DNA of 64,000 nt from positions 58,333 through 122,332 of the forward strand of contig NZ_MOWM01000007.1 of the NCBI RefSeq assembly GCF_016082275.1. Direction: 5' to 3'. The notes beneath the pieces are model-generated. The model was not told where the DNA came from and did no database searches. It worked only from the letters and a program-made list of their open reading frames with translations. Below are positions 38,042-46,553 of this stretch, piece by piece. Source of the stretch: Variovorax sp. E3. GTDB taxonomy: Bacteria > Pseudomonadota > Gammaproteobacteria > Burkholderiales > Burkholderiaceae_C. The position numbers were made by a program, and so were the translations under genes. Each line of letters begins with the position of its first letter. Within the stretch, counting starts at the first letter, position 1.

Positions 38042-39350
38042 CGCTCGCCAACCGTCCACCGGTGTGTGCGCGGCCTTCGGCACGGGGTCGCTGGGTTCGA
38101 CCCTGAGCTCCGGTGTCGTGCCCTTGCTGTTTCTCTTCTATCTGACGGAAACAGCGCAGATACCGCCTTCGATTGCCGGTGTGCTTCTGGCCATTCCGAA
38201 GCTGGCGGACCTGCTGCTGGATCCGTGGATCGGCCGCCGCAGCGACGGCATCGCGCAGGCCATCGGAAGCAGGAGCCGGATCATCGGGTTCAGCGCCTTC
38301 TCGCTGCCGAGCATTCTGGTGCTGCTGTTCCTGCCCGTGACGTCGCTGCCGCCGATGGCGCGAGTGGCGCTGTTGGGCATGCTGCTGGTTGCACAGTCGC
38401 TGCTCCTGACCGTGTTTTCTGTCGCCCACACCGCCATTGCGAGCGACATGAGCGACACGATGCAGGGGCGCAGCACCTTGATGTCTTCCCGCGCGCTGGG
38501 GCAGACGATCGCCGGGTTGCTGGTCACGCTGCTGGCCCCACAGATCGTCGCGCGATTCAGCACGTTCCACGGCGGCTACCTCGGCATGGCCGCGGTGCTG
38601 GCCGTCGGTGCCTTCGCCGCGCTGGGCATTTGCTGGCTGGTCACGCGCCGCGTTCCCTTGCGTTCGGGCATCGAAGGCCGGAGCACGCCGACGCTGCCGA
38701 CGGCGCTGCCGACGGCGCTGCGCGCGACGCTGCGCAACAAGGCGTTCTACGGCATCGCACTGATCCTGGTCTTGCTCGGAACCAGCTCGACGGCCCTTTT
38801 CAGCGCTTTGCCCTATGCCAACAAGCATCTGCTGAAAGCGGGTCCCGAAAACCTCTCGGTTCTGCTGACGCCGATCTTCGTCGCCCTGTTGCTCGGCGTG
38901 GCCACCGCGCCGTGGCTGGTGCGTCGCGTGAAGCCCGAACGCGTCCTGGCGGGCGCACTGGCACTGTCGCTCGTCGGCGTCGTGTGGCTCGCCGCGGGCC
39001 CTCGCAGCCTTGCGTCGATGGTGGCGGGCGGCGCCTTGTTCGGCGCTGCCAGCGGCGCCCTCACGGTGCTGATCACGACGATGGCGATGGAAACCGCCAC
39101 CAAGTCCTCTGCGCGGGGCGAGAGCCTGGGCCTTTACCTCGGCATCCTGTTCTCGGCCGAGAAACTCGGCCAGTCGCTGGGCGGCATCGTGATCGGGTTC
39201 GGCCTGGACTGGGTCGGGAGGCTGCCGCCGGAAGGAGATCCGGCGTCGCTCGACAGGTTGGCAGGCCTGTGGGTGGTTGCGCCCGCATCCATCCTCGTGC
39301 TGGCCCTGGTTCTGGCTTTCCCGCTTTCCTCGCGCCTGCGCGCGCTTTGA
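38034..39350 (+). CDS. MFS transporter (MFS_2/GPH-like)
   Basis: A 438-residue inner-membrane carrier with about twelve hydrophobic segments. The loop DPWIGRRSDG after helix 2 and the conserved pattern of the sodium- or proton-coupled GPH/AmpG-like group are visible. Start ATG 38034 lies within the hydrolase gene's last codons. In microcystin-degradation loci an MFS-type carrier (MlrD) has the same kind of neighbours; here it would carry the peptide or fragments from periplasm to cytoplasm. Confidence 0.88.
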   Translation: MTDARQPSTGVCAAFGTGSLGSTLSSGVVPLLFLFYLTETAQIPPSIAGVLLAIPKLADLLLDPWIGRRSDGIAQAIGSRSRIIGFSAFSLPSILVLLFLPVTSLPPMARVALLGMLLVAQSLLLTVFSVAHTAIASDMSDTMQGRSTLMSSRALGQTIAGLLVTLLAPQIVARFSTFHGGYLGMAAVLAVGAFAALGICWLVTRRVPLRSGIEGRSTPTLPTALPTALRATLRNKAFYGIALILVLLGTSSTALFSALPYANKHLLKAGPENLSVLLTPIFVALLLGVATAPWLVRRVKPERVLAGALALSLVGVVWLAAGPRSLASMVAGGALFGAASGALTVLITTMAMETATKSSARGESLGLYLGILFSAEKLGQSLGGIVIGFGLDWVGRLPPEGDPASLDRLAGLWVVAPASILVLALVLAFPLSSRLRAL

Positions 39351-39366
39351 CACGAGTGTTCATCAC

Positions 39367-40838
39367 ATGAAGATTTTCACGTCGGCGCTGGTCACCGAGA
39401 CCAACACCTTTTCCGCATTTCCCACCACGCTCGCGCCTTCGAAGAGCTCGGAATCATCCGTGGGCCCGTGCCATCGAAGGCACTGGCCGATGTCGGTCCC
39501 GTCGTGGCGCAATGGCGCCAGTGCGCGCACCGCTACGGCGACGAAGTGCGCGAGGGGCTGTATGCCATCGCGCAGCCGGCAGGGCGGGTGCCGGCCGAGA
39601 CGTACCGCCGCTTGCGCGTAGAGATTCTCGACGCGCTGAAGGCGGCCATGCCGGTCGACATCGTGCTGCTCTTTCTGCACGGTGCCATGGTCTCGGAGGA
39701 CGTCGACGATTGCGAGGGCGACCTGATCCAGGCTGTGCGCGAGGTCGTCGGCTCGGACTGCGTGATCGGCGTGGAGCTGGATCCGCACTGCCACATGAGC
39801 GAAGCGATGATCGAGCACGCGGATGCCATCGTCCTGATGCGCGAATATCCCCATACCGACTACGAGGCGCGCGCCGTCGAGTTGTTCGAGCTGTGCCGCG
39901 CCGCGGCGAGCGGCGCGACCCGGCCCGTGATGGCCGTTGCCGACTGCCACATGGTGGGCTTCTATCCGACGACATCGCAGCCCATGCGCGGTCTCGTCGA
40001 CCGCCTGCACGAGGTCGAGCAGCGCCCCGGCGTGCTGTCCGCCAGCCTCGTCCACGGCTTTCCGTGGGGCGACGTGGCCGATGCCGGAACCAAGGTGCTT
40101 GTGGTCGCGAACGACGACAGCGCACTGGCCGGGCGCGTGGCGACCGAGCTTGCCCAGGCGTTCTACCGTGCGCGGCATGCGTTGCTTCCGCGCCTGGAAA
40201 CGATCGACGAAGCCCTCGACGGCATGGCAGTGCCGGGGCCGGAGGCCCTCATGCCGCGCGTGCTGGCGGATGCGGGCGACAACCCCGGCGGCGGGGCGCC
40301 CGGGGACCACACCGTCTTGCTGGCGGCGCTCGTGCGACGCACCGGGCTGCGCAGCGCGATCGGAATCGTCTGTGACGCCGAGGCGGTCGACGCCTGCCTT
40401 GCCGCCGGAATCGGTGCGCAACTGACGCTGTGCATCGGCGGCAAGGCAGGGGCAAGCTCGGGGCAGCCGTTGACGCTGGAGGTGACGGTGCGCGGACTGT
40501 CCCGCAGCCATCGGCAATGGGTGGGGGACATCGACGATCCGCTGGGCCGCGCGGCCTGGGTCAGGTCAGGGCCGACGGACATCGTGCTCGCCAGCAGGCG
40601 ACAACAGATCCTGTCTCCCGACGCACTCACGGGACTGGGCGTGCCGCTTCACGAGGCGCGCGTCATCGCGGTGAAGTCGAGCCATCACTACTACGGAGAG
40701 TTCTCCAAGCTTTCCACGGACTGCCATGTCGTCGAAACCGGCGCGGCGCTGTCGATGGATTTCGCACGCTTGCCGTACCAGCGGCGCGACTTGAACTTCT
40801 TCCCGGCTGTCGGCAACCCCGCGCCGCATCTCGCATGA
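39367..40838 (+). CDS. M81-family metallopeptidase, MlrC-like (frameshifted)
   Basis: About 490 residues after repair, close to MlrC (microcystinase C), which cuts linear microcystin and tetrapeptide. The N-terminus MKIFTSALVTETNTFSAFPT is the family start; the metal-site region reads LFLHGAMVSEDVDDCEGDL and VELDPHCHMSEAM, and the C-terminal segment begins VLADAGDNPGGGAPGDHT. One base is lost near 39434-39437. It starts 16 bases after the MFS stop and overlaps the next start (ATGA). It would make a late cut in peptide breakdown. Confidence 0.88.
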
Positions 40839-41947
40839 ACGCCCCCCACCAAACCACCCATGGCCGCGTGGAATCACCAACCGGCGCGCTGGCAACGGTC
40901 GACGGCCGCGTGCTCCTGAGCTTCGGCGGCTCGGGCTATCTGGGCCTCGGGAGCGAGCCCGGACTGATCGACGCGGGCTGCGATGCGTTGCGCACCTACG
41001 GCGCGCACTCCCAGCTCGCGCGCCACTACGGGTTCAACCTGGGCGCGAACCTCGAGGCGGAGGACCAGGCGCGCCGGTTCTTCGACGTAGAGGGGGTGAT
41101 GTACTTCGGCGCCGGCTATCTGTTCGGCCTGATTGCCCTGACCGGCCTTGCGCCGCGCTGCGATGCCATCTTCATCGACGAAGCGGCGCACTACTGCCTG
41201 CAGGACGGCGCGAGCATCACGGGCCGGCCGGTCCACACGTTCGCGCACCGCGACCCCGAGGATCTTGCGCGCACCATCAGCCGCGCGCTGCGCCCCGACG
41301 AGCGGCCGCTGGTGGCAACGGACGGCATGTTCGCGACCTTCGGTTCGATCGCGCCGCTGGAAGACTATGACCGCGTCATCGCGCCGTACGACGGTTGGCT
41401 GGTGGTCGACGAATCGCATGCTTTCGGCACGCTGGGCACGCACGGCCGCGGCGCCGTGGAAGCCGCGGGGCTGCGACGCGATCGCGTGGTGGCCGGTGGA
41501 TCGATGGCCAAGGCTTTCGCGGCCCACGGCGGCCTGGCCCTGGGAGCCGCCGACGTGATTGCGCAACTGTGGAAGACCCCCGCCGCGCGCGGTGCCGCGC
41601 TGGGATGCTCGGCCGGCGCGGCCATGACCGCGGCAAGCCTGCGGCACGTGCGCGGGCATCCCCAGGCATTGACGCGGCTGCGCGCCAATGCGCGCGTCCT
41701 CAAGGTGGGCTTGCGTGCGTTGGGTCTGGCCGTCGAGGAGAACGAAGGCCCGATTGCCACGTTCGTGCATGGCGACGCGCGGAACATGCAGCGCATCCAG
41801 GCCGCATTGATGGCGCAAGGGATCTTCATCGCCTATTCGACCTATGTCGGCGCAGGGGTCGGCGGTGCCTTGCGTATCGCCGCGTTCGCCGATCACCAAC
41901 CAGAGCACATCGAGCGATTGCTGAAAACGCTGCGCGATCTGCTCTGA
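40835..41947 (+). CDS. PLP-dependent alpha-oxoamine-synthase-like enzyme
   Basis: A 370-residue fold type I enzyme related to 8-amino-7-oxononanoate synthase, ALA synthase and 2-amino-3-oxobutyrate CoA ligase. The Schiff-base lysine lies in AGGSMAKAFAAHGG and the ring-nitrogen Asp in LVVDESHAFGTLG. FGAGYLFGLIAL and the C-terminal GGALRIAAFADH match the family. In relatives a His three residues before LE stacks on the cofactor; here the aligned segment reads LGANLE, so this residue appears changed. It is embedded in a degradative operon (ATGA overlap), so it may run a thiolytic or retro-aldol-type cleavage rather than biotin synthesis. Confidence 0.8.
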   Translation: MNAPHQTTHGRVESPTGALATVDGRVLLSFGGSGYLGLGSEPGLIDAGCDALRTYGAHSQLARHYGFNLGANLEAEDQARRFFDVEGVMYFGAGYLFGLIALTGLAPRCDAIFIDEAAHYCLQDGASITGRPVHTFAHRDPEDLARTISRALRPDERPLVATDGMFATFGSIAPLEDYDRVIAPYDGWLVVDESHAFGTLGTHGRGAVEAAGLRRDRVVAGGSMAKAFAAHGGLALGAADVIAQLWKTPAARGAALGCSAGAAMTAASLRHVRGHPQALTRLRANARVLKVGLRALGLAVEENEGPIATFVHGDARNMQRIQAALMAQGIFIAYSTYVGAGVGGALRIAAFADHQPEHIERLLKTLRDLL

Positions 41948-42025
41948 CCCAGGGGGCGGCGCACCTGCCGCCGCCGCCGATTTTTCAATCGAACTTCAAC
42001 ATCTTCGTACTGCGACGAATTTTCC

Positions 42026-42388
42026 ATGTCTCTTGTCGATAGCCCCCTGCCTTTTTCCAAGCTGCGCACCGCCAACGGCCTGCTTTTTCTTTCCGGCGAA
42101 CTGCCGATTCCCGAGCGCGGCGCCGTGCCCGAAGGCATCGCGGCCCAGACCGACTTGACGCTCTCCCGCATCGGCGCCTCCCTGGGCAGCGTGGGGCTTG
42201 GCCTGGCGGACGTGGTGCAGGTCACGGTTCATCTCGCCCGGCAGGAAGACTTTGCCGAATTCAACAGCGTCTACCGCCGGCATTTCAGCGCCCCCTATCC
42301 GACCCGCACCACGGTTGTCGCGCAGTTGCTCTTGCCGCTGGCCGCCGTCGAGATCACCGTGATCGCCGCGTTGCGTTCGCCGCACTGA
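42026..42388 (+). CDS. RidA-family protein
   Basis: A 120-residue enamine/imine deaminase-type protein. The substrate-binding Arg is in APYPTRTTV and the catalytic-type Glu in AAVEITVIAAL. RidA proteins hydrolyse reactive 2-aminoacrylate and related imines released when amino acids are deaminated by PLP enzymes or oxidised by D-amino-acid dehydrogenases, which fits its position between those two genes. It is about eight residues shorter than typical, with no loss of key positions seen. Confidence 0.9.
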   Translation: MSLVDSPLPFSKLRTANGLLFLSGELPIPERGAVPEGIAAQTDLTLSRIGASLGSVGLGLADVVQVTVHLARQEDFAEFNSVYRRHFSAPYPTRTTVVAQLLLPLAAVEITVIAALRSPH

Positions 42389-42402
42389 GAACGGGAGCCC
42401 AC

Positions 42403-43644
42403 ATGGCCCAAGAAATCCTGGTGCTGGGCGCCGGCATGGTCGGCGCTTGCACTGCCCTGGAACTGACGCTGCGCGGCCACGCCGTGACGCTCGTGGACCG
42501 GCAGCCGGCCGGCCGCGAGACGTCCTACGGCAATGCCGGGGTCATTCAGCGCGAGGCCGTCGAGCCGTACGCTTTTCCGCGCGACTTGCGCGCCATCCTG
42601 TGCGCGGCGTTCGGCCGGACGCTGGACGTTCGCTACCAGATGACCGGCCTGATGGCCGCGCTTCCGCAATTGGTCCGCTACTGGAGAAATTCGGCGCCGC
42701 GGCGGCATCGCCGCATCAGCCAGGAGTATGCGGGCCTGATCGCGCATTCGACCAGCGAGCATGCGGGCTACATCGCGCTGGCCGAAGCCGGCGACCTGGT
42801 GCGGCGCGAGGGGCTGCGCTTGATGTATCGCAGCGAGCAGGCGCTGCAGGCTGCCTTGACGCAGGCACAGCGACTTCGCACCGAATACGGCATTGCGTTC
42901 GACATGCTCGATACGCGCGCGCTGGCGTCGGCCGAGCCTGCGTTCCTGGTGCCGCTGGCCGGCGCGATTCACTGGCTCGAGTCCTGGAGCGTGAGCGATC
43001 CCGGCGCGCTGGTGGAGCGCTATGCGTCCGCGTTCCTGCAAAGAGGTGGCCGCATGGCGATGGGCGACGCAGGCAGCTTGCGCGAATGCGCGGGTGGCTG
43101 GGAAGTCGCGACCGCAGGGGGCGCGGTCAAGGCCCGCCATGCGGTGGTGGCATTGGGGCCCTGGGCCGGCGCGCTGACGCGGCGCATGGGCTACCGCGTG
43201 CCGCTCTTCGTCAAGCGCGGCTACCACAGGCACTATGTCGGCGGCGGCAGCGTTGCGGTTCCAACGCTGGATGCCGAACGCGGGTACGTGATGTCGCCGC
43301 AACGGCGCGGCTTGCGCATCACCACCGGCGCGGAGATCGCGCGAATCGACGCCAAGCCGACGTCGCGCCAACTGGCGGGGGCGGAGGCCGAGGCGCGCAC
43401 CTTGCTGAAGCTGGGCGAGCCGGTTGAAGCGCAACCCTGGCTCGGTTGCCGCCCATGCTGCGCCGACATGAAGCCGGTGATCGGCCCGGCGCAGCGCCAC
43501 AAGCGGCTGTGGTTCAACTTCGGCCACGGGCATCACGGTTTCACGCTCGGGCCCGCCAGCGCGCGCCTGTTGGCGGACCTGATCGAAGGCCGCAAGCCGT
43601 ACACCGCGGCGCAAGCGTTCTCGCCGGAGAGGTTCCCGTGCTGA
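42403..43644 (+). CDS. DadA-like FAD-dependent D-amino-acid dehydrogenase
   Basis: A 413-residue DAO-fold flavoprotein. The FAD motif ILVLGAGMVGACTALELTLRGH is at the N-terminus and ETSYGNAGVIQ is a DadA-type segment; PVIGPAQRHKRLWFNFGHGHHGFTLGPASA is the C-terminal FAD closure. DadA oxidises D-amino acids to 2-oxo acids and passes electrons to the respiratory chain. It follows RidA by 14 bases. In this cluster it is the natural last step for D-residues released by the peptidases. Confidence 0.9.
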   Translation: MAQEILVLGAGMVGACTALELTLRGHAVTLVDRQPAGRETSYGNAGVIQREAVEPYAFPRDLRAILCAAFGRTLDVRYQMTGLMAALPQLVRYWRNSAPRRHRRISQEYAGLIAHSTSEHAGYIALAEAGDLVRREGLRLMYRSEQALQAALTQAQRLRTEYGIAFDMLDTRALASAEPAFLVPLAGAIHWLESWSVSDPGALVERYASAFLQRGGRMAMGDAGSLRECAGGWEVATAGGAVKARHAVVALGPWAGALTRRMGYRVPLFVKRGYHRHYVGGGSVAVPTLDAERGYVMSPQRRGLRITTGAEIARIDAKPTSRQLAGAEAEARTLLKLGEPVEAQPWLGCRPCCADMKPVIGPAQRHKRLWFNFGHGHHGFTLGPASARLLADLIEGRKPYTAAQAFSPERFPC

Positions 43645-43748
43645 ACGCCATGGCCCCACGTTTTCCGCATCGCCGCGTGGCGCGCAAAGTCCTTGGCGCG
43701 GCACGTGCACACGGCTCGCCGACACGGGCGACGCCTGGAGGGTATTGA

Positions 43749-44429
43749 ATGGATTTCACCGAACATCAGCGCCGGCCTACGAAGCACCTCACGGGCTTCG
43801 GCATCGTGGTGCTTCTTCACTTGCTCCTGGGTTGGGCCTTGGTCAGCGGGCTTGCTCGTCGCGTCGTCGAAGTGATCAAGGCACCGGTGGAGGTCAGCAT
43901 CCTCCCCGAGGCAAAGCCCACGCCTCCACCGCCCCCGCCCCCCGAACCGCCGCCCAAGCGAACGCCGCCACCACGCAAGGCCGCGCCGCCACCGCCCAGC
44001 TACGTGCCTCCGCCGGAGGTCAGCGTGGCACCGTCGCCGGAGCCGGCGCCCACCATCACGACCACGCAGGTCGTGCCGCCGCCGGCGCCTGCGGTGAGCG
44101 CGCCGGCACCGGCGGCCCCCGCACCGCGCCCCACCGGCACGGCGGCGCGCATCGACGTGTCCTCCTGCGAGAAACCGGAGTACCCGCGTGCAGCGTTGCG
44201 CGCGGAGGCCATCGGCACGACGCGCATCCGATTCACCATCGATGCGACCGGCAGAGTCTCGAAAGCAGAGATCGAGAGGCCCTCCGGACCCACCCGCGAA
44301 CACCGCTCGCTCGATGCAGCGGCCGTCGAAGTGCTGAGCAAGTGTCCGTTTCGTCCCGGCACCGATGCCGAAGGACGACCGGTGGGCGGCGCTGTCACGA
44401 CCGTCGACTACGTGTGGAAGCTGGAGTAG
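43749..44429 (+). CDS. TonB-family energy transducer
   Basis: A 226-residue TonB. One N-terminal membrane helix (about 15-37, LTGFGIVVLLHLLLGWALVSG, with the His essential in TonB) is followed by a Pro-rich spacer (about 55-125) that spans the periplasm, and a C-terminal TonB domain (about 140-226) with YPRAALRAEAIGTTRIRFTID. With ExbB and two ExbD genes immediately downstream it forms a dedicated energising complex, presumably for the receptor at 32468. Confidence 0.93.
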   Translation: MDFTEHQRRPTKHLTGFGIVVLLHLLLGWALVSGLARRVVEVIKAPVEVSILPEAKPTPPPPPPPEPPPKRTPPPRKAAPPPPSYVPPPEVSVAPSPEPAPTITTTQVVPPPAPAVSAPAPAAPAPRPTGTAARIDVSSCEKPEYPRAALRAEAIGTTRIRFTIDATGRVSKAEIERPSGPTREHRSLDAAAVEVLSKCPFRPGTDAEGRPVGGAVTTVDYVWKLE

Positions 44430-44520
44430 GCGCCGCGCCGCCGTCCATGCGTCCATACGTCCACTGATTCACCCTCGCGCCGGAAATGTCCGGCCCATGT
44501 TCCCTACGGAGAAAACCTTC

Positions 44521-45381
44521 ATGTCGTTGAAAAAATTCATGCGCGCTGCCGTGCTGGCCGTTGCCGCTGCTGCATCGCTTGCCCCTTCTGTCAGCGCGCT
44601 TGCGCAGACGGCCGCTGCTTCCGGCCCTGCGCCCGCGCAAGCACCCGCGCTCGCGGAATCGTCCGCCCCCACGCCAGCGGCCACGGAAGCCCCGGCCCTC
44701 GCGCCGGCTGCGGCCAGCGAGGCGGTCGACAACCCCTATGGTCTCGGCGCGCTCTGGGCACAGGGCGACCTGGTCGCCAAGGGCACGCTGATCATCATGG
44801 TGATCATGAGCATCGGCAGCTGGTACATCATCTTCATCAAGCTGTTCGAACAGCAAAAGCTGCTCAACGCCGCCAACGCCGCCGGCAAGTCATTCTGGAC
44901 GGCCGGCAGCGTGCGTGCCGGCGCCGACACGTTGCGCACGGGCAGCGCATTTCGCTACATCGCCGAACAGGGCGTGACGGCGAGTGAGCATCACGAGGGA
45001 ACGCTGGTGGAGCAGATCGACCTTCACACCTGGGTCACGATGAGCATCCAGCGCGCCGTGGACAAGGTGAACAGCCGCCTGCAGGACGGGTTGGCCTTTC
45101 TTGCCACCGTCGGATCGACCGCGCCATTCGTGGGACTGTTCGGCACGGTCTGGGGCATCTATCACGCCCTGACCGCGATCGGCATCTCGGGCCAGGCATC
45201 GATCGACAAGGTCGCGGGGCCCGTGGGCGAAGCGCTGATCATGACGGCCATCGGCCTGGCCGTGGCCGTGCCCGCCGTGATGGGCTACAACTGGCTGATT
45301 CGCCGCAACAAGAATGCCATGGAGCGGGTGCGAAGCTTCAGCGGCGATCTGCACAACGTGCTGATCGCCGGCAAGCGATGA
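44521..45381 (+). CDS. exbB: ExbB-type proton channel protein
   Basis: A 286-residue MotA/TolQ/ExbB-family inner-membrane protein. A signal-like N-terminus (1-28) and a long Ala/Pro periplasmic extension (to about 72) precede three membrane helices (about 87-110, 196-220 and 240-262). The channel segment TVGSTAPFVGLFGTVWGIYH is conserved. It passes the proton-motive force to TonB with ExbD. The chosen ATG has GGAG 12 bases upstream. Confidence 0.93.
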   Translation: MSLKKFMRAAVLAVAAAASLAPSVSALAQTAAASGPAPAQAPALAESSAPTPAATEAPALAPAAASEAVDNPYGLGALWAQGDLVAKGTLIIMVIMSIGSWYIIFIKLFEQQKLLNAANAAGKSFWTAGSVRAGADTLRTGSAFRYIAEQGVTASEHHEGTLVEQIDLHTWVTMSIQRAVDKVNSRLQDGLAFLATVGSTAPFVGLFGTVWGIYHALTAIGISGQASIDKVAGPVGEALIMTAIGLAVAVPAVMGYNWLIRRNKNAMERVRSFSGDLHNVLIAGKR

Positions 45382-45420
45382 GCTCTCGCCTGGTCCCTCC
45401 ATCGAGTCAAGGATGACACC

Positions 45421-45858
45421 ATGGCGATGAGCATTTCATCGGGCGACAGCGAGGAAGAGGCGCTGAACTCCAGCATCAATACGACGCCGCTCGTGGACGT
45501 GATGCTGGTGCTTCTGATCATCTTCCTGATCACCATCCCGGTCGTCACGCAGTCGATCAAGCTGGAGCTGCCCAAAGAGAAGAACGTGCCGACGCAGACC
45601 AAGCCCGAGAACATCGTGCTGGCGGTCAGCCGTGCCGGCGAGATCTATTGGGGTGTGGAGCGGCTCCCCGACGCGGAAGTCCTCGTAAACCGGTTGAAGG
45701 CCGCGGCCGTCAGGCAGCCCCAGCCCGAGGTCCACATTCGCGGCGACGCGCAGGTGCGCTACGAAGCTGTCGGCCGCCTGGTCGCGGCCTGCCAGCGCGC
45801 GGGCATCCACAAGGTCGGCTTCATCACCGAGCCGCCCGCCGGCATCAACACCCCCTAG
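45421..45858 (+). CDS. exbD: ExbD-type protein, first copy
   Basis: A 145-residue inner-membrane ExbD/TolR protein. The single N-terminal helix contains the essential Asp in NTTPLVDVMLVLLIIFLIT; the periplasmic domain follows. It lies 39 bases after exbB. Two different ExbD genes in tandem are known in some Proteobacteria (for example Xanthomonas), where the second can be needed for selected substrates only. Confidence 0.93.
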   Translation: MAMSISSGDSEEEALNSSINTTPLVDVMLVLLIIFLITIPVVTQSIKLELPKEKNVPTQTKPENIVLAVSRAGEIYWGVERLPDAEVLVNRLKAAAVRQPQPEVHIRGDAQVRYEAVGRLVAACQRAGIHKVGFITEPPAGINTP

Positions 45859-45869
45859 GAGAAAACGAC

Positions 45870-46301
45870 ATGGCAATCAGTGCAAGCAGCGGGACCGGCG
45901 GCGACGACATGATGATCGACATCAACACCACGCCGCTGATCGACGTGATGCTGGTGCTCCTGATCATGTTCATCATCACGATCCCCATCCAGACCCACGC
46001 GGTGAAGATGAACCTGCCCGTGCCGAGCAATGCCGCGCAGGCGCCCAAGCCGCCCGAGGAAGTGCGTATCAGCGTCGCGGCCGATGGCACCATTGAATGG
46101 AATGACGAGATCGTGCAAAGCCGCGCGGATCTTGAAAAACGACTCTGGCTCGTTGCAAGGCAACCCGAGCAGCCGGAGGTGCATCTGCGTCCCAGCAAGC
46201 TGGTTCCGTACAAGCACGTGGCAGGCGTCATGGCTGCCGCACAACGGCTGGGAGTGGTGAAGATCGGCCTGGTAGGCAGCGAGCAGTTCGCAAGCGAGTA
46301 A
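45870..46301 (+). CDS. ExbD-type protein, second copy
   Basis: A 143-residue ExbD/TolR protein with the essential Asp in NTTPLIDVMLVLLIMFIIT. It starts 11 bases after the first exbD with AGGAGA upstream. Beyond the membrane helix it diverges clearly from the first copy, so it is not a recent duplicate. It ends the cluster and is followed by a hairpin. Confidence 0.93.
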   Translation: MAISASSGTGGDDMMIDINTTPLIDVMLVLLIMFIITIPIQTHAVKMNLPVPSNAAQAPKPPEEVRISVAADGTIEWNDEIVQSRADLEKRLWLVARQPEQPEVHLRPSKLVPYKHVAGVMAAAQRLGVVKIGLVGSEQFASE

Positions 46302-46303
46302 GA

Positions 46304-46328
46304 GGCGGGCGATCAAGAGTCGCCCGCC
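46304..46328 (+). terminator. Hairpin ending the TonB-ExbBD operon
   Basis: A perfect 9-bp inverted repeat, GGCGGGCGA (46304-46312) with TCGCCCGCC (46320-46328), sits two bases after the second exbD stop. No T-run follows, so termination would need Rho or the hairpin may only protect the 3' end. The bases to 46553 show no gene. Confidence 0.55.
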
Positions 46329-46553
46329 ATTCGGCCGGGCAGGGGTTCGGCCCCGTCGGCGCTGACGGGCCGGTGCTGGCTGGCGACGTCTTTCCGGGCC
46401 CGCTGCCGTGGGCGAGCTCCGCGTCCAGGGTGCCAGCATGGCCCCTGCCATCTGCGTTCTCTGCAAGGTGCGCCAAGGCATCGGAACCCAGCGCGACGGC
46501 GGGGCTAATTGACACTGTTCACGAGTGTGTCGCGGGTTAACATTCCGCCCCCG

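Noticed and set aside
36428..40838. A true microcystin-degradation (mlr) locus
   Set aside because: No mlrA is present, and MlrB- and MlrC-like families occur widely without microcystin use. I keep only the weaker claim of a D-residue peptide pathway.
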